Source of the DNA: a bacterium 1xD42-87
Lineage (GTDB): Bacteria; Bacillota; Clostridia; Lachnospirales; Lachnospiraceae
Reading direction: 5' to 3'
DNA length: 53,355 nt
Assembly (NCBI GenBank): GCA_003611805.1
Contig: RAYM01000043.1
Span: 1-53,355 of the forward strand
Part shown: positions 1 to 8,511 of the stretch, one piece after another
How positions within the stretch are numbered: position 1 is the stretch's first letter
Layout of the letters: every line of letters begins with the position of its first letter
Made by a program: the position numbers and the translations under genes
The notes under the pieces: model-generated
Told to the model about the DNA's origin: nothing
What the model saw: the letters and a program-made list of their open reading frames with translations, nothing else
Database searches by the model: none

Positions 1-495
1 TTCTTTGATGACATCATGGCTTTCCATGAAATGATGTATCAGCAACGCTCCGCTGAAACAGAAAAGGAAATGAAGCGCAGGAAACGTGAGGTCGGACAGG
101 CGAGGAAGCGGATAGCGGAACTTGACCGTATCTTCAAGCGGATTTATGAGGACGACATAAGCGGCACAATCAGCCACGACAGGTTTTTGAAGCTGTCCGC
201 AGAATATGAAGCGGAACAGCGGGAACTGGAAGAAAAGGTCAAGGCAGACCAGCAGGAAGTCGATACCTACGAACAGAACAAAAGCGATTTTGACAGCTTC
301 GCCGCGATTATCCGCAAATATGTGGGGATAAAGGAACTCACACCCACAATCGTCAATGAATTTATCAAGAAAATCATAGTCCATGCGCCGGAAAAGGTGG
401 ACGGGAAACGGGTACAGAAAGTGGATATTGTTTTCAATTTTGTAGGGGAAATCAATTTTCTTTCTGCCACGCAGCCGAAACGGCAAGGCGCATAG
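1..495 (+). CDS. Large serine recombinase, C-terminal part (runs off left edge)
   Basis: The frame is open from base 1, so this is the 3' end of a longer gene. The visible 164 residues are charged and helical, with a coiled-coil-like stretch rich in E, K and R (about residues 15-90). A C-terminal block follows with a conserved look (IRKYVGIKELTPTIVNEFI, then IVHAPEKVDGKRVQ), typical of the DUF4368 tail of TnpX/Tn4451-type large serine recombinases. These enzymes excise and integrate mobilizable elements; the catalytic serine domain lies outside the window. It ends just before a hairpin shared with the convergent XRE gene. The end of one element thus abuts other accessory genes, suggesting nested elements. 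Family assignment is confident; which element it mobilises cannot be seen. Confidence 0.85.
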   Translation, partial: FFDDIMAFHEMMYQQRSAETEKEMKRRKREVGQARKRIAELDRIFKRIYEDDISGTISHDRFLKLSAEYEAEQRELEEKVKADQQEVDTYEQNKSDFDSFAAIIRKYVGIKELTPTIVNEFIKKIIVHAPEKVDGKRVQKVDIVFNFVGEINFLSATQPKRQGA

Positions 496-509
496 GAACT
501 CGAAAAGAC

Positions 510-538
510 GGTACAGCCCCTGTAATTGGGGCTATACC
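510..538. terminator. Bidirectional hairpin between recombinase and XRE gene
   Basis: An 11-bp stem, GGTACAGCCCC against GGGGCTATACC with one G-T type mismatch, surrounds a 7-nt loop between two convergent genes. The T tract is weak on both strands (TCTTTT on the minus side), so it may also act only as an mRNA end stabiliser. Confidence 0.55.
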
Positions 539-581
539 GCCTAATCTGAAATTACTTCCCTCTAACCGTAAACATTTCATT

Positions 582-848
582 CTAGGTTCTTTTTTTCTTC
601 TTCATTAAAACCTCTTTTTCCCGCTGCTCTGTGAAGGCTTTTTCTTCCTCTGTTATCCCAAAAGAAAGAATATCCTGTGGTTTACAGTGCAGGATCAGGC
701 ACAGTTCATTGATGGTGGACGTGGTAATGGATTCCCCGTGAGACATACGGCGGAGTGTATTGCTGCTGATGCCATAGTGGTAGATCAGGGAATATTTTGT
801 GACGCCTCTTTTTTTCATTGTTTCCCAAAAGTTATCGTAGCTGATCAT
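582..848 (-). CDS. XRE (Cro/C1-type) transcriptional regulator
   Basis: An 88-residue protein with one N-terminal helix-turn-helix (about residues 8-65). The order is WETMKKRGVTKYSLIYHYGI, then SSNTLRRMSHGESITTSTI, then LCLILHCKPQDIL, which matches the compact Cro/C1 fold seen in regulators of Firmicute conjugative elements. The C-terminus is a basic tail of lysines. It is transcribed away from the NERD gene, and the intervening 880-992 region carries three related A+T-rich sites that could be its operators. It probably represses its own promoter and perhaps that of the nuclease-like gene; this is inferred from position only. Confidence 0.8.
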   Translation of the reverse strand: MISYDNFWETMKKRGVTKYSLIYHYGISSNTLRRMSHGESITTSTINELCLILHCKPQDILSFGITEEEKAFTEQREKEVLMKKKKRT

Positions 849-879
849 ATGGATACCTCCGATAACCTTATTTTATGTT

Positions 880-992
880 ATATGTAAAATATTAAACATA
901 AGTAAATAATTGCTAGCAGTAAAATATTGCACATATTTTGCTTGTAACAAGGGGGAATTCATGGTAATATAAGCAATATATTGCACATGTTT
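880..992. promoter_or_regulatory. Possible operator cluster between XRE and NERD genes
   Basis: Three related stretches occur here: TGTAAAATATTaaACATA near 881, GTAAAATATTGCACATATT near 919 and GCAATATATTGCACATGTTT near 973. The shared core is about AATATTGCACAT. Their repetition upstream of a divergent HTH regulator suggests binding sites. No footprint or consensus for this regulator is known to me. Confidence 0.4.
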
Positions 993-1047
993 AATAGAGG
1001 CTTTAAACGATAAAAGTAATGGCAAAATACGGAGTGAGGAGGAACTT

Positions 1048-2454
1048 ATGGGATTTTCATATGGTTTATTGGGCATCGGGAATACGATTGCAGAGAACAG
1101 GAAGGAAAAACAGCGGAAAGCAGCCCTGCCAGACAGGAAAAAGATTTTGGACAGGGAGATGGAGGAATTCTGTAATAAAAAGGCAGCGGTATATGGCATT
1201 ACACGTGGCATCAATCTGGTAGAACTGCAGATGTCTATCGCAAATGCGGATTACTATTATGAAGAAATGATGATGCAAAATGAAGATGCGGCTGTTTTCC
1301 TTGAGGGTGAAAGGGAACAGATTATTTCCCGCAGGAATGCCATGTTTGACAGGATACGGCAGCTTCCGATTGAGGGACAGTATGCTCCTGATAAGAGTGG
1401 TATGAGGGTCGGAAGACAGAGCGGCGTTATGAGAGAGGGCGGTCTTAACAGCCTGTTGAAGCAGGCGGAAAAGTATATTGAAAATAATGGGATGGATTTC
1501 CCTACAGAAGAATACTTGCAGAGAATCCATAATCAGTATACAAAGGTACTTGATGAAATAGAAAAGGAGATAGCGATCCTGAGAAAAGGGATTGCGGGAG
1601 AGGAATATGTCAACGAACAGTTAAGGCTTTATGAAGGGAAATACAGGGTTTTAAAGAACATTGTCTTGGAATCCGCTGATTCGCAGGGGAACACATCAGA
1701 AGTTGACGCTTATATCATTACTGATAAGGGACTTGTCGTAGCAGAAATAAAGAACTATGGGAACGAGAACCAGAGATTGCATATTACAAATGATGGCAGG
1801 TGGGTGATTGAGGATATCCATAACGGGAATATCCTAAAGCGGATTGACAAATCGCCAGTGGAACAGAATACAAGGCACTGCCTTGCGGTGGAGAGGCTGT
1901 TGGTACAGGAATTTGGGGAAGACTGCAATATTCCTGTGATTCCTGTTATATTTATTGCAAATAATAAAGTCAGCATCAGTAACGAGAGTAAGAGCGATGT
2001 CATCCGTGTATCAGAATTTTATACGTTTATCAATTCCATACAAAATTCGGCAACAGTATCCAAAGAAATGCAGGAGAAGATTGAAAGCCTGCTAAACGCG
2101 CGAAATATAGGTTCGCAGCCTTTTAAGGTAAACAGCAGGTGGCGGATCATGGACTGCATAGAGGAGATGGAGAGGGTTTTTACAAACTATGTCCTGTATA
2201 ATAATGAAATCGCAGAGGAATATCAGAGGGCAGTCATAAGAAATACGCCTGTGAAAGAGAAGAAGAAAAGGGTATCACAGCGACCAAGTATTAAAACAAT
2301 AATACTCTGCCTGTTGCCGTATCTGCCTATTTTATTTTTCGGGTGGACACCACAATTCAGAATAGTATTATTGATCAGCTATACAATCATGCTGTGCAAT
2401 ATACCACTTGGTTTGGTGGCGATGGTTGTCCTGTATATGATATTAATCGGATAG
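1048..2454 (+). CDS. NERD-domain (nuclease-related) membrane-anchored protein
   Basis: A 468-residue protein. The N-terminal ~175 residues are charged and helical. A NERD domain follows at about 180-300, with GIAGEEYVNEQL (residues 181-192) and a restriction-like core in which D220 (SEVDAYI), E233 and K235 (VAEIKN) fit the PD-(D/E)XK pattern. Two hydrophobic helices near the C-terminus (about 423-440 and 445-466) probably anchor it in the membrane. The start has a strong AGGAGG site. NERD proteins are predicted nucleases, often found in defence or mobile loci; no substrate is visible here. It stands alone, closed by a terminator at 2472-2500. The domain call is firm and the biological role open. 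Confidence 0.82.
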   Translation: MGFSYGLLGIGNTIAENRKEKQRKAALPDRKKILDREMEEFCNKKAAVYGITRGINLVELQMSIANADYYYEEMMMQNEDAAVFLEGEREQIISRRNAMFDRIRQLPIEGQYAPDKSGMRVGRQSGVMREGGLNSLLKQAEKYIENNGMDFPTEEYLQRIHNQYTKVLDEIEKEIAILRKGIAGEEYVNEQLRLYEGKYRVLKNIVLESADSQGNTSEVDAYIITDKGLVVAEIKNYGNENQRLHITNDGRWVIEDIHNGNILKRIDKSPVEQNTRHCLAVERLLVQEFGEDCNIPVIPVIFIANNKVSISNESKSDVIRVSEFYTFINSIQNSATVSKEMQEKIESLLNARNIGSQPFKVNSRWRIMDCIEEMERVFTNYVLYNNEIAEEYQRAVIRNTPVKEKKKRVSQRPSIKTIILCLLPYLPILFFGWTPQFRIVLLISYTIMLCNIPLGLVAMVVLYMILIG

Positions 2455-2471
2455 AGAAACATATGTAAAAA

Positions 2472-2500
2472 AAGAGCTTTCCCAAAAACGGAAGGCTCTT
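2472..2500 (+). terminator. Rho-independent terminator after NERD gene
   Basis: The stem AAGAGCTTTCC / GGAAGGCTCTT has a 7-nt A-rich loop. A weak A/T tail follows; the A run before the stem would serve as a T tract on the other strand. Confidence 0.6.
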
Positions 2501-2644
2501 AAAAATTCGGATTATAATTTGTTGATGGATCAAAAATTAAGATCTGAAATGATAGGGTGGAAGCAGTTCCTCAAACTTGTTTTAAAAATGCAATCGGGGA
2601 AAAATTATATAATGAATTAAGTGATAGAGGAGGGATGCTTATAT

Positions 2645-2848
2645 ATGAAATTAATAGACGGTGATGAACAGGACAATAAGAATAACCAGAAAAACATTTG
2701 GGGTAAACAAGAAGAAAATGTCTGTACAGAAAAAATGTCTGTTAATCATGTGATTCATCCATTGAAACGGAGCCAAAACTTAAGACCCATTGATGATGAA
2801 GAATGGGAAAGTATGTTAAGGATTTTGAAAGGTCATAAGCACGTATGA
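2645..2848 (+). CDS. Small hypothetical protein (67 aa)
   Basis: I do not recognise a family. The chosen start is the ATG at 2645, about 11 nt after a good GAGGAGG; a GTG in the same frame at 2621 lies upstream of that site and is less likely. The product is hydrophilic and acidic, has no membrane segment, and ends LKGHKHV. The C-terminal part (HPLKRSQNLRPIDDEEWESM) looks like a short helical region. It lies alone between NERD and DUF262 genes, with about 200 bp of A+T-rich DNA on each side. It could be a small regulator or antitoxin-like protein, but nothing in the sequence proves that. Confidence 0.45.
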   Translation: MKLIDGDEQDNKNNQKNIWGKQEENVCTEKMSVNHVIHPLKRSQNLRPIDDEEWESMLRILKGHKHV

Positions 2849-3050
2849 AAAATTGCATGAGATATTTTATAAAGATAATTTTTCCTGTGTAATACAAAAA
2901 GAATTATTAATGAAGAATATAAGTTAGATATTATGATGGTTAATATTTTTATAATTTTATGAACATAATATCTTGCGGTATCCTGCAATGCACTTTATAA
3001 TATATTTTATCAGATCTGCCTAAACCATTTTCAGAAAAAGGAGGCCGTCA

Positions 3051-4010
3051 ATGAAAAGTTATATCAAAACAAGAACTGTGCAGTCTATCGTAAGGGATAT
3101 CAAAAAGGGGAAGATAGTCCTGGAAACAGGTATCCAGAGAAAGCAGGATCAGTGGGACAGGAAGAAAAAGTCGTTGTTGATCCTGTCCGCCATACAGGAG
3201 ATCATCATTCCTGGCATATTTGCAAAGGAAACGGTAAATGAGAAAGGCGAGACTGCTTGGGAGATACTGGACGGAAAGCAGAGGCTTACAGTACTTTATT
3301 CCTTTTTGAATGATGAATTCAGACTGGATAAATCTTATGAGGATGATTATGCAGGCATGAAATTTTCAGAGCTTAATGAAGATGTCCAGAATACCATCAA
3401 AAATGCGGAGATCACAATCAATATTTATCAGGAGATAGACGAGCAGGAGACAGAGGATATTTTCTGCAGACTGAACAATGGACAGCAGTTGTCTAATGAC
3501 AATATATACAGGGCACATATGGGTGCAGACCTTAGACAGTTTGTGGATGAGGCAGTAAGCAGGCCTTTTATGAAGAAGGTGAATTTCACAAAGGGACAGC
3601 TTCGGAAGTCAGAGGATCAGGGTGTTATATTGGCAGCACTTGCTTTGATTTCCGATGAAAGTGTAGCTGATCTCAGTAAAAAGTCAATCATACAGTTCAT
3701 TGATGACTTTAAGCAGCGGTATGATCAGGAGCTGTGCGATATCATACTGGCATCACTTGATGCGTTGGATGAAGCGATTCCTGAGAAGCATAAGAACTTG
3801 AAAAAAGTGAGCGTTCCCATGATAATAGCGAATGAAGCGCTCTGCCTGAAAGACAGCAAAAAGCAGAAAACCTATGCAGACAATCTCAATGCATTTCTGG
3901 ATGACTATGAAAACAGAGCAGATTATCTGGAATTATGCAAGACCAGCACGGCAAGCAGCCAGAATGTAGGAAAGAGAAATTCCTATTTCTATGCAATGAC
4001 AGAGGAATAA
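3051..4010 (+). CDS. DUF262 (ParB/GmrS-like fold) protein
   Basis: A 319-residue protein. The DUF262 fold covers about residues 8-160: GIQRKQDQWD near residue 27, the conserved DGKQR at 74-78 followed by LTVLYSF, and the acidic FCRLNNGQQLSNDN block around 140. DUF262 proteins share a ParB/sulfiredoxin-like nucleotide-binding fold. Family members include GmrSD, the modification-dependent restriction enzyme, where this domain binds or hydrolyses NTP. No HNH (DUF1524) nuclease domain follows, so this is the single-domain form. The start has AAAGGAGG a few bases upstream. It lies between a NERD nuclease and a caspase-like gene, each with its own promoter-sized gap, which suggests but does not prove a role in defence. 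Confidence 0.82.
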   Translation: MKSYIKTRTVQSIVRDIKKGKIVLETGIQRKQDQWDRKKKSLLILSAIQEIIIPGIFAKETVNEKGETAWEILDGKQRLTVLYSFLNDEFRLDKSYEDDYAGMKFSELNEDVQNTIKNAEITINIYQEIDEQETEDIFCRLNNGQQLSNDNIYRAHMGADLRQFVDEAVSRPFMKKVNFTKGQLRKSEDQGVILAALALISDESVADLSKKSIIQFIDDFKQRYDQELCDIILASLDALDEAIPEKHKNLKKVSVPMIIANEALCLKDSKKQKTYADNLNAFLDDYENRADYLELCKTSTASSQNVGKRNSYFYAMTEE

Positions 4011-4384
4011 ACAGGTTATTCGTATCTTGGTATGTATATTTGGGAGGACTATTGGTGAATATCAGTAGTCCTTTTTGATACAAATAATCCATATAGAAAC
4101 AGCATGCAAATGGAAGAGTGTTTCAACTTATTATTTATGATACATTTTATAATATATGTGTAAAATGAACGAAAAAGCTGATAACATCATAAATTTTCTA
4201 TTAGGAAAGAAAAACTTTTGTTGGGTTTTGAGTTAATATTTATTTTTATATTAATATAGGAGTTTGAAGAAAAAGAGGATTTAGAATAGGTGCTGATACT
4301 GCTTTTTATAATGAGGAGAGGGTGGAAAACATTTTAACAAAATGGTATAATTTAAAATTATAGATAATATAGTGGAGGATACGA
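4011..4384. other. Intergenic region before caspase gene
   Basis: 374 bp, A+T-rich, with no convincing ORF. A TATAAT box (about 4342) precedes the caspase gene and the GTGGAGG ribosome site lies just before 4385. I see no clear -35 element, repeat or RNA structure. Confidence 0.4.
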
Positions 4385-6490
4385 ATGAAAAGATATGCTG
4401 TTCTAATCAGTTGTGAAGAATATAAGGAGTTTGATGATATTGAGTTTTGCCACAGCGATTCGGTGCTCATGGATAACACATTGATTGAGTATTGTGATTA
4501 TGATAGAAAAAATGTTCATCTCTTGGTATTATATAAAGACTCTTCAGACAATGATGTGGTTTGTATTTATAAAATAATTAGTGATATCATAGATAGCATG
4601 AAAAGTGAAGACACTTTTCTGTTTTATTTTGCTGGTCATGGTATGTCGTATGGAGAGGATGAGTATCTTATTTTGCCAGATACGGAACAGAATAATATTG
4701 AAGGAACAGCATTATCATTAAAACGTTTAAATGAAATTTTGAAAAAAGCAGATGGAAATACATTTAGAATTCTTGATGCATGTCATTCGGGAAAAGATGT
4801 TCGTGGAGTTCGAGAAAATGTTTTTATAAGAGAAATCATAAAAAATAGCTGGGCGACTTTGGCATCTTGTTCTGAAAATGAATGTAGTTATTCTGATGAC
4901 AAATTATGTCAAGGAGTTTTTACATATTATGTATCAGAAGAAATAAAAAGATGGGAATTAGGTAAAGGAATTACTCTTGAGACATTAAAACTGCTAGTAT
5001 GTGAAGATTTACAACAGTGGGAAAAAGATAAAAGCAATGGACATATACAGACACCAACATTGAATGGTTCCATTGTAGGGAATGTTGAATTTGCAACTAG
5101 AAATGAAAGGGAGTATGAATATGAATTATATGATGAAGAAAGGTGCATAGAGCAGGGAGCGGAGGAATCAGTGGTGAATACAGAGTTAAATATAGTGAAC
5201 AGTCAAAGTACGGAATTATGGGAGCCTAATGCAGGTATTCTCATCCCTAAAAGCGCAGATGTTGCGGAAGTTTTGAGAAACGATGTACAATTGAGAGAAA
5301 GAGAGTTAAATGGAATATATATTAACTATAAAAATGAAAGTTATGAATTTGCGACAGAGCCTCTTTGGAATCGAACTATGTCTTTGTTGCGGAAACGAGT
5401 ATTGGCATTAGGAGAGGAATTTGTTTGCGAAATGGTTGGTATAGATAAGCTCGAATATGTTAGAAAATTACCTGAATTTGAAGTTATAAATTTAGCGATG
5501 GAATTGGGCTTTATAAATAAAACAGGTAAAATGAGATTGATGCATTCTTTTGAAACAGTCACTCATTATTTTGATCGAGATGTTGAAGATGAGATGACAA
5601 AGAGCGAAGCCGAAAGCATAATTAGAGCATGTGTACAGTATGTGTTAGGGATTGACGAATCAGAAATAGTTTTTGAATATAATGATTTTAGAACTTCGTT
5701 AAAGTTGGAAAAATTTGATCGAGATTCCACTAAAATAGAGATGATAAAAAATAGTCCTTATTTTTATAAAAGGACAACAATAAGGACATTTGTGAATCTT
5801 ATTTCTACTACAGAAGGGGCAGAATTTGAAAATGTGATGTCAAATTTTGATGTGGTACTTTCTGCAGTTTGGGATGAATTGTCATCAGATGATAAGTATT
5901 TTGTTGGACATACATATAGTAAATATAAAAATAAAGGTAATAAAGAATATATTGTTCCTATCTACAATGCTTTGAAAAAGGTAGGTGGGTTTGATTATGT
6001 ACCAGAAGGGTTACGTTCTTCAAGCTTTGTTAATGTGGCCAAAAAAGTGAAAAGTGTGCATTATGCAATAAATAATTTTTATAACGAACCTAGTGCAGTT
6101 AGAGAATTGGAGAGGATGGGGAGTAAGATTCCAAGACCTGCAATAAAAGAGGTTGTAAGTGCAGTATTTATGATTATGATGGGCAATGCATATGGGAGAT
6201 CTTTTGATGCAGTAGAACCTGCAAAAGATATTTTAAGAAAGCTAACAGAAAGTGATTGGGTGTATTACATAGAGCAGTGCTTGCCCTATGATGAAGAGGT
6301 ACTTAGCAAGATGTATGCGGGAGATGAACGTAATGGACGTTGGTGTGAAATTATTGTCGAATTTGGGGTAGATAAATATGAATTTACAAATACTAAAGTT
6401 AAAGAGTTTATCAACTATTCTGTCAAAGGTGACAGGAGGAATGTAAAAGCTATAGCAGGAACATATTTAAAGAAAATAGGTAGTATTTAA
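4385..6490 (+). CDS. Caspase-like (peptidase C14) protein with large unknown C-terminal region
   Basis: A 701-residue protein. Residues 1-230 form a caspase/metacaspase domain: the catalytic His is in FYFAGHG (H85) and the catalytic Cys in LDACHSG (C133). The opening MKRYAVLISCEEYKEFDDI is the usual first strand, and CHSDSVLMDNTL resembles the conserved DA-x-x-l segment. Residues ~250-701 form an all-alpha-looking region I do not recognise. Bacterial caspase-like proteases are established in abortive-infection and peptidase-triggered immunity, where the second part usually senses or is the effector. The gene is monocistronic with a good GGAGG site and lower G+C than the chromosome, so it was probably acquired. 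Protease call is firm; target and trigger are unknown. Confidence 0.85.
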   Translation: MKRYAVLISCEEYKEFDDIEFCHSDSVLMDNTLIEYCDYDRKNVHLLVLYKDSSDNDVVCIYKIISDIIDSMKSEDTFLFYFAGHGMSYGEDEYLILPDTEQNNIEGTALSLKRLNEILKKADGNTFRILDACHSGKDVRGVRENVFIREIIKNSWATLASCSENECSYSDDKLCQGVFTYYVSEEIKRWELGKGITLETLKLLVCEDLQQWEKDKSNGHIQTPTLNGSIVGNVEFATRNEREYEYELYDEERCIEQGAEESVVNTELNIVNSQSTELWEPNAGILIPKSADVAEVLRNDVQLRERELNGIYINYKNESYEFATEPLWNRTMSLLRKRVLALGEEFVCEMVGIDKLEYVRKLPEFEVINLAMELGFINKTGKMRLMHSFETVTHYFDRDVEDEMTKSEAESIIRACVQYVLGIDESEIVFEYNDFRTSLKLEKFDRDSTKIEMIKNSPYFYKRTTIRTFVNLISTTEGAEFENVMSNFDVVLSAVWDELSSDDKYFVGHTYSKYKNKGNKEYIVPIYNALKKVGGFDYVPEGLRSSSFVNVAKKVKSVHYAINNFYNEPSAVRELERMGSKIPRPAIKEVVSAVFMIMMGNAYGRSFDAVEPAKDILRKLTESDWVYYIEQCLPYDEEVLSKMYAGDERNGRWCEIIVEFGVDKYEFTNTKVKEFINYSVKGDRRNVKAIAGTYLKKIGSI

Positions 6491-6576
6491 ATTATTGACG
6501 AATATTTAAAAGCTGAGAGGTTTTCGTGGTGAAGATCTTTCGGATTAATTGAATGTGATTTTTTGTATTATTAGAG

Positions 6577-6690
6577 AAAAGTCAGGGCTTTTTTATGGAT
6601 ATGTTCCTTTGAAATTATATAGTGGCTAATAAATTGCCTATCTAGTAGGTAACGAAAGGACCTTGGAGAAATCTGAGGTCTTTTTTGATG
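6577..6690 (+). pseudogene. Orphan 3' tail of the 14,331-15,278 lipoprotein gene
   Basis: This stretch matches the last ~55 bp of the lipoprotein gene plus its terminator (15,225-15,321). Both copies carry AAAGTCAGGGCT, then ATGGATATGTTC, then GAAATTATATAG, GGCTAA, and the terminator CCTTGGAGAAATCTGAGGTC. The reading frame here is lost by small indels. No upstream part of the gene is present, so it is a leftover of a deleted or displaced second copy. It probably still works as a terminator. Confidence 0.8.
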
Positions 6691-6784
6691 TTATGCATAC
6701 AAATATTTATATTTTTGACAGCTTTGTATATAACGAAAAAACAGGAAATACCTGAAATAAGAAGAAGGGAGAAAAGAAAAAATT

Positions 6785-8125
6785 ATGAATATAAAAAAGT
6801 ATAGTTTAAAGACAATGTGTGCAGCCTTGGCATGTACAACAGTTTTAAGCAGTATGCTGGCTGCCTATGCAACAGATGTCATTATCAATGAAACGCCAAT
6901 GGATGACTCGGCGGAAATTAATGTAATTAACACTCTGGCGGATGACTCAGCGGGGACAGATACAGGTGATTCTGGCTGGACTACAGAAGAAAACAGTTAT
7001 GAAGATATAAAAGTGACTTACCAGCAGTCATCGAGTTATGCAGTGACGATTCCAAAGACAATCGCTCTGGATTCCAAGAAACAGGCAGCATATTCTGTAA
7101 AAGTAACAGGGGATATTGATGCAAACCAACGGGTTTATGTAGCGCCTGTGGATGGAATTGCTGACAGTGAAAATTTAGATTTTTATATGAAAGACTTAAG
7201 TGGCAGGAAAGCAGATGTAGCAGCAACGGTAACACATAGTAAAACCTATTGGAGTTCTGAGAATGTAGCAAATGCATATGAAGAAACCCAAAACTGCGTC
7301 AGTGCGCCAGATCTGACTGCGGGTACATGGGAAGGAACCTTCCAAGTAGAGATAAGGCTGGAGACTAATGTGGTGCAGGATGAGGAAGAAACAGCTCCTG
7401 CGGAGGCATATAATGATTGGAATTATACACTGGATGAAGAAAATAATATTATTACGTTGAACTATTATATAGGTTTGGACTATGCAAATCCTAAAAAAGA
7501 TGTAATTGTATATGCTAACTATGTGATTGATGGAAAAACATATAAAACACAGATCAAGAGCAATGATGTAAATGCAACCGTTAACACGGCTTATATGTTT
7601 AATAACAATTTTAACTATGCCCAATACATTGAAACCATTCAATTTAGTGGTGGTATTGATATGAGCAATGTAACAAATATGAGCTACATGTTTAACAGTT
7701 GTACTAAGTTAACAAGCGTTGATTTTGGAACTGATTTTAATACGAAGAATGTGACAAATATGGCACAAATGTTTAATAATTGTACCTCTTTAACCAGCTT
7801 GGATGTAAGTGATTTTGATACAAGCAATGTGACGAATATGAGTGGCATGTTTAGTAGTTGTCGGGCACTAACAGATTTGGATTTAAGTAATTTTGATACA
7901 AGTAAGGTGACAGATATGCAATCCATGTTTTCTAAATGTGTACTCTTAACCAGCTTAGATTTGGGCAACTTTAATACGGGCAATGTAATGAACATGAACT
8001 ATATGTTCTGGGATAGTTCTAAACTTAAAACAATCTATGTGACAGAAGGTAATTGGTCAAGTTCACAAGCAACTACGACATGGATGTTTCAAAATTGTGG
8101 GACATCCGAAGTGACATATAAATAG
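6785..8125 (+). CDS. BspA-like surface protein with DUF285 leucine-rich repeats
   Basis: A 446-residue exported protein. A signal peptide covers about residues 1-30 (basic MNIKKYSLK, hydrophobic core, then AYATD). A beta-rich N-terminal region follows to ~240, then about five 23-25 residue repeats with the DUF285/BspA pattern (NVTNMSYMFNSCTKLTSVDF, then further M-F-x-x-C-x-x-L units) up to ~440. Such proteins are secreted or surface-bound adhesins. No LPXTG motif or C-terminal anchor is visible, so it is either released or held non-covalently. A terminator follows at 8141. It could belong to the same surface gene set as the two lipoproteins and giant adhesin downstream. Confidence 0.85.
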   Translation: MNIKKYSLKTMCAALACTTVLSSMLAAYATDVIINETPMDDSAEINVINTLADDSAGTDTGDSGWTTEENSYEDIKVTYQQSSSYAVTIPKTIALDSKKQAAYSVKVTGDIDANQRVYVAPVDGIADSENLDFYMKDLSGRKADVAATVTHSKTYWSSENVANAYEETQNCVSAPDLTAGTWEGTFQVEIRLETNVVQDEEETAPAEAYNDWNYTLDEENNIITLNYYIGLDYANPKKDVIVYANYVIDGKTYKTQIKSNDVNATVNTAYMFNNNFNYAQYIETIQFSGGIDMSNVTNMSYMFNSCTKLTSVDFGTDFNTKNVTNMAQMFNNCTSLTSLDVSDFDTSNVTNMSGMFSSCRALTDLDLSNFDTSKVTDMQSMFSKCVLLTSLDLGNFNTGNVMNMNYMFWDSSKLKTIYVTEGNWSSSQATTTWMFQNCGTSEVTYK

Positions 8126-8140
8126 TGACTACACTTTTAG

Positions 8141-8172
8141 ATCCTGTTTGGGAATTCTCATACAGGATTTTT
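8141..8172 (+). terminator. Rho-independent terminator after BspA-like gene
   Basis: The stem ATCCTGT / ACAGGAT with a 14-nt loop is followed by TTTTTCTTTT. Confidence 0.75.
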
Positions 8173-8274
8173 CTTTTCCCCAATATAAAAATTTACTCGT
8201 TCCGTTTTTCGCTTGTATTTATTCTCAACTGGTATATAATAAAGAAACTCAACTAAAAAGTATATATTTTAACA

Positions 8275-8303
8275 ACAAAAAAGCAGGTAATGACATACCT
8301 GCT
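8275..8303 (-). terminator. Strong minus-strand terminator with no gene before it
   Basis: Read on the minus strand, the perfect 7-bp stem AGCAGGT / ACCTGCT is followed by TTTTTTG. No minus-strand ORF lies upstream of it before 8511. A weak promoter-like pair sits about 100 bp upstream on that strand, so it may end a small RNA. The remainder of 8126-8511 shows no gene I can support. Confidence 0.5.
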
Positions 8304-8511
8304 CTGACCAAAAATTATAATGAAATGAAGTTACGTATTGAGTAGTACATTGTTCATTTCTGATTTCCTTATTATTATAACGTATTATCTTTCAAAAATT
8401 ACCAGAAGTTGAATGAGTAAAAAGTTATATAGATAATATTGCAAATTGAGAAGAAGCCTTCATTTCATGGAAGTTTTGGCATGACCATTCTGTGAAAGGA
8501 GGCTTATTTTT

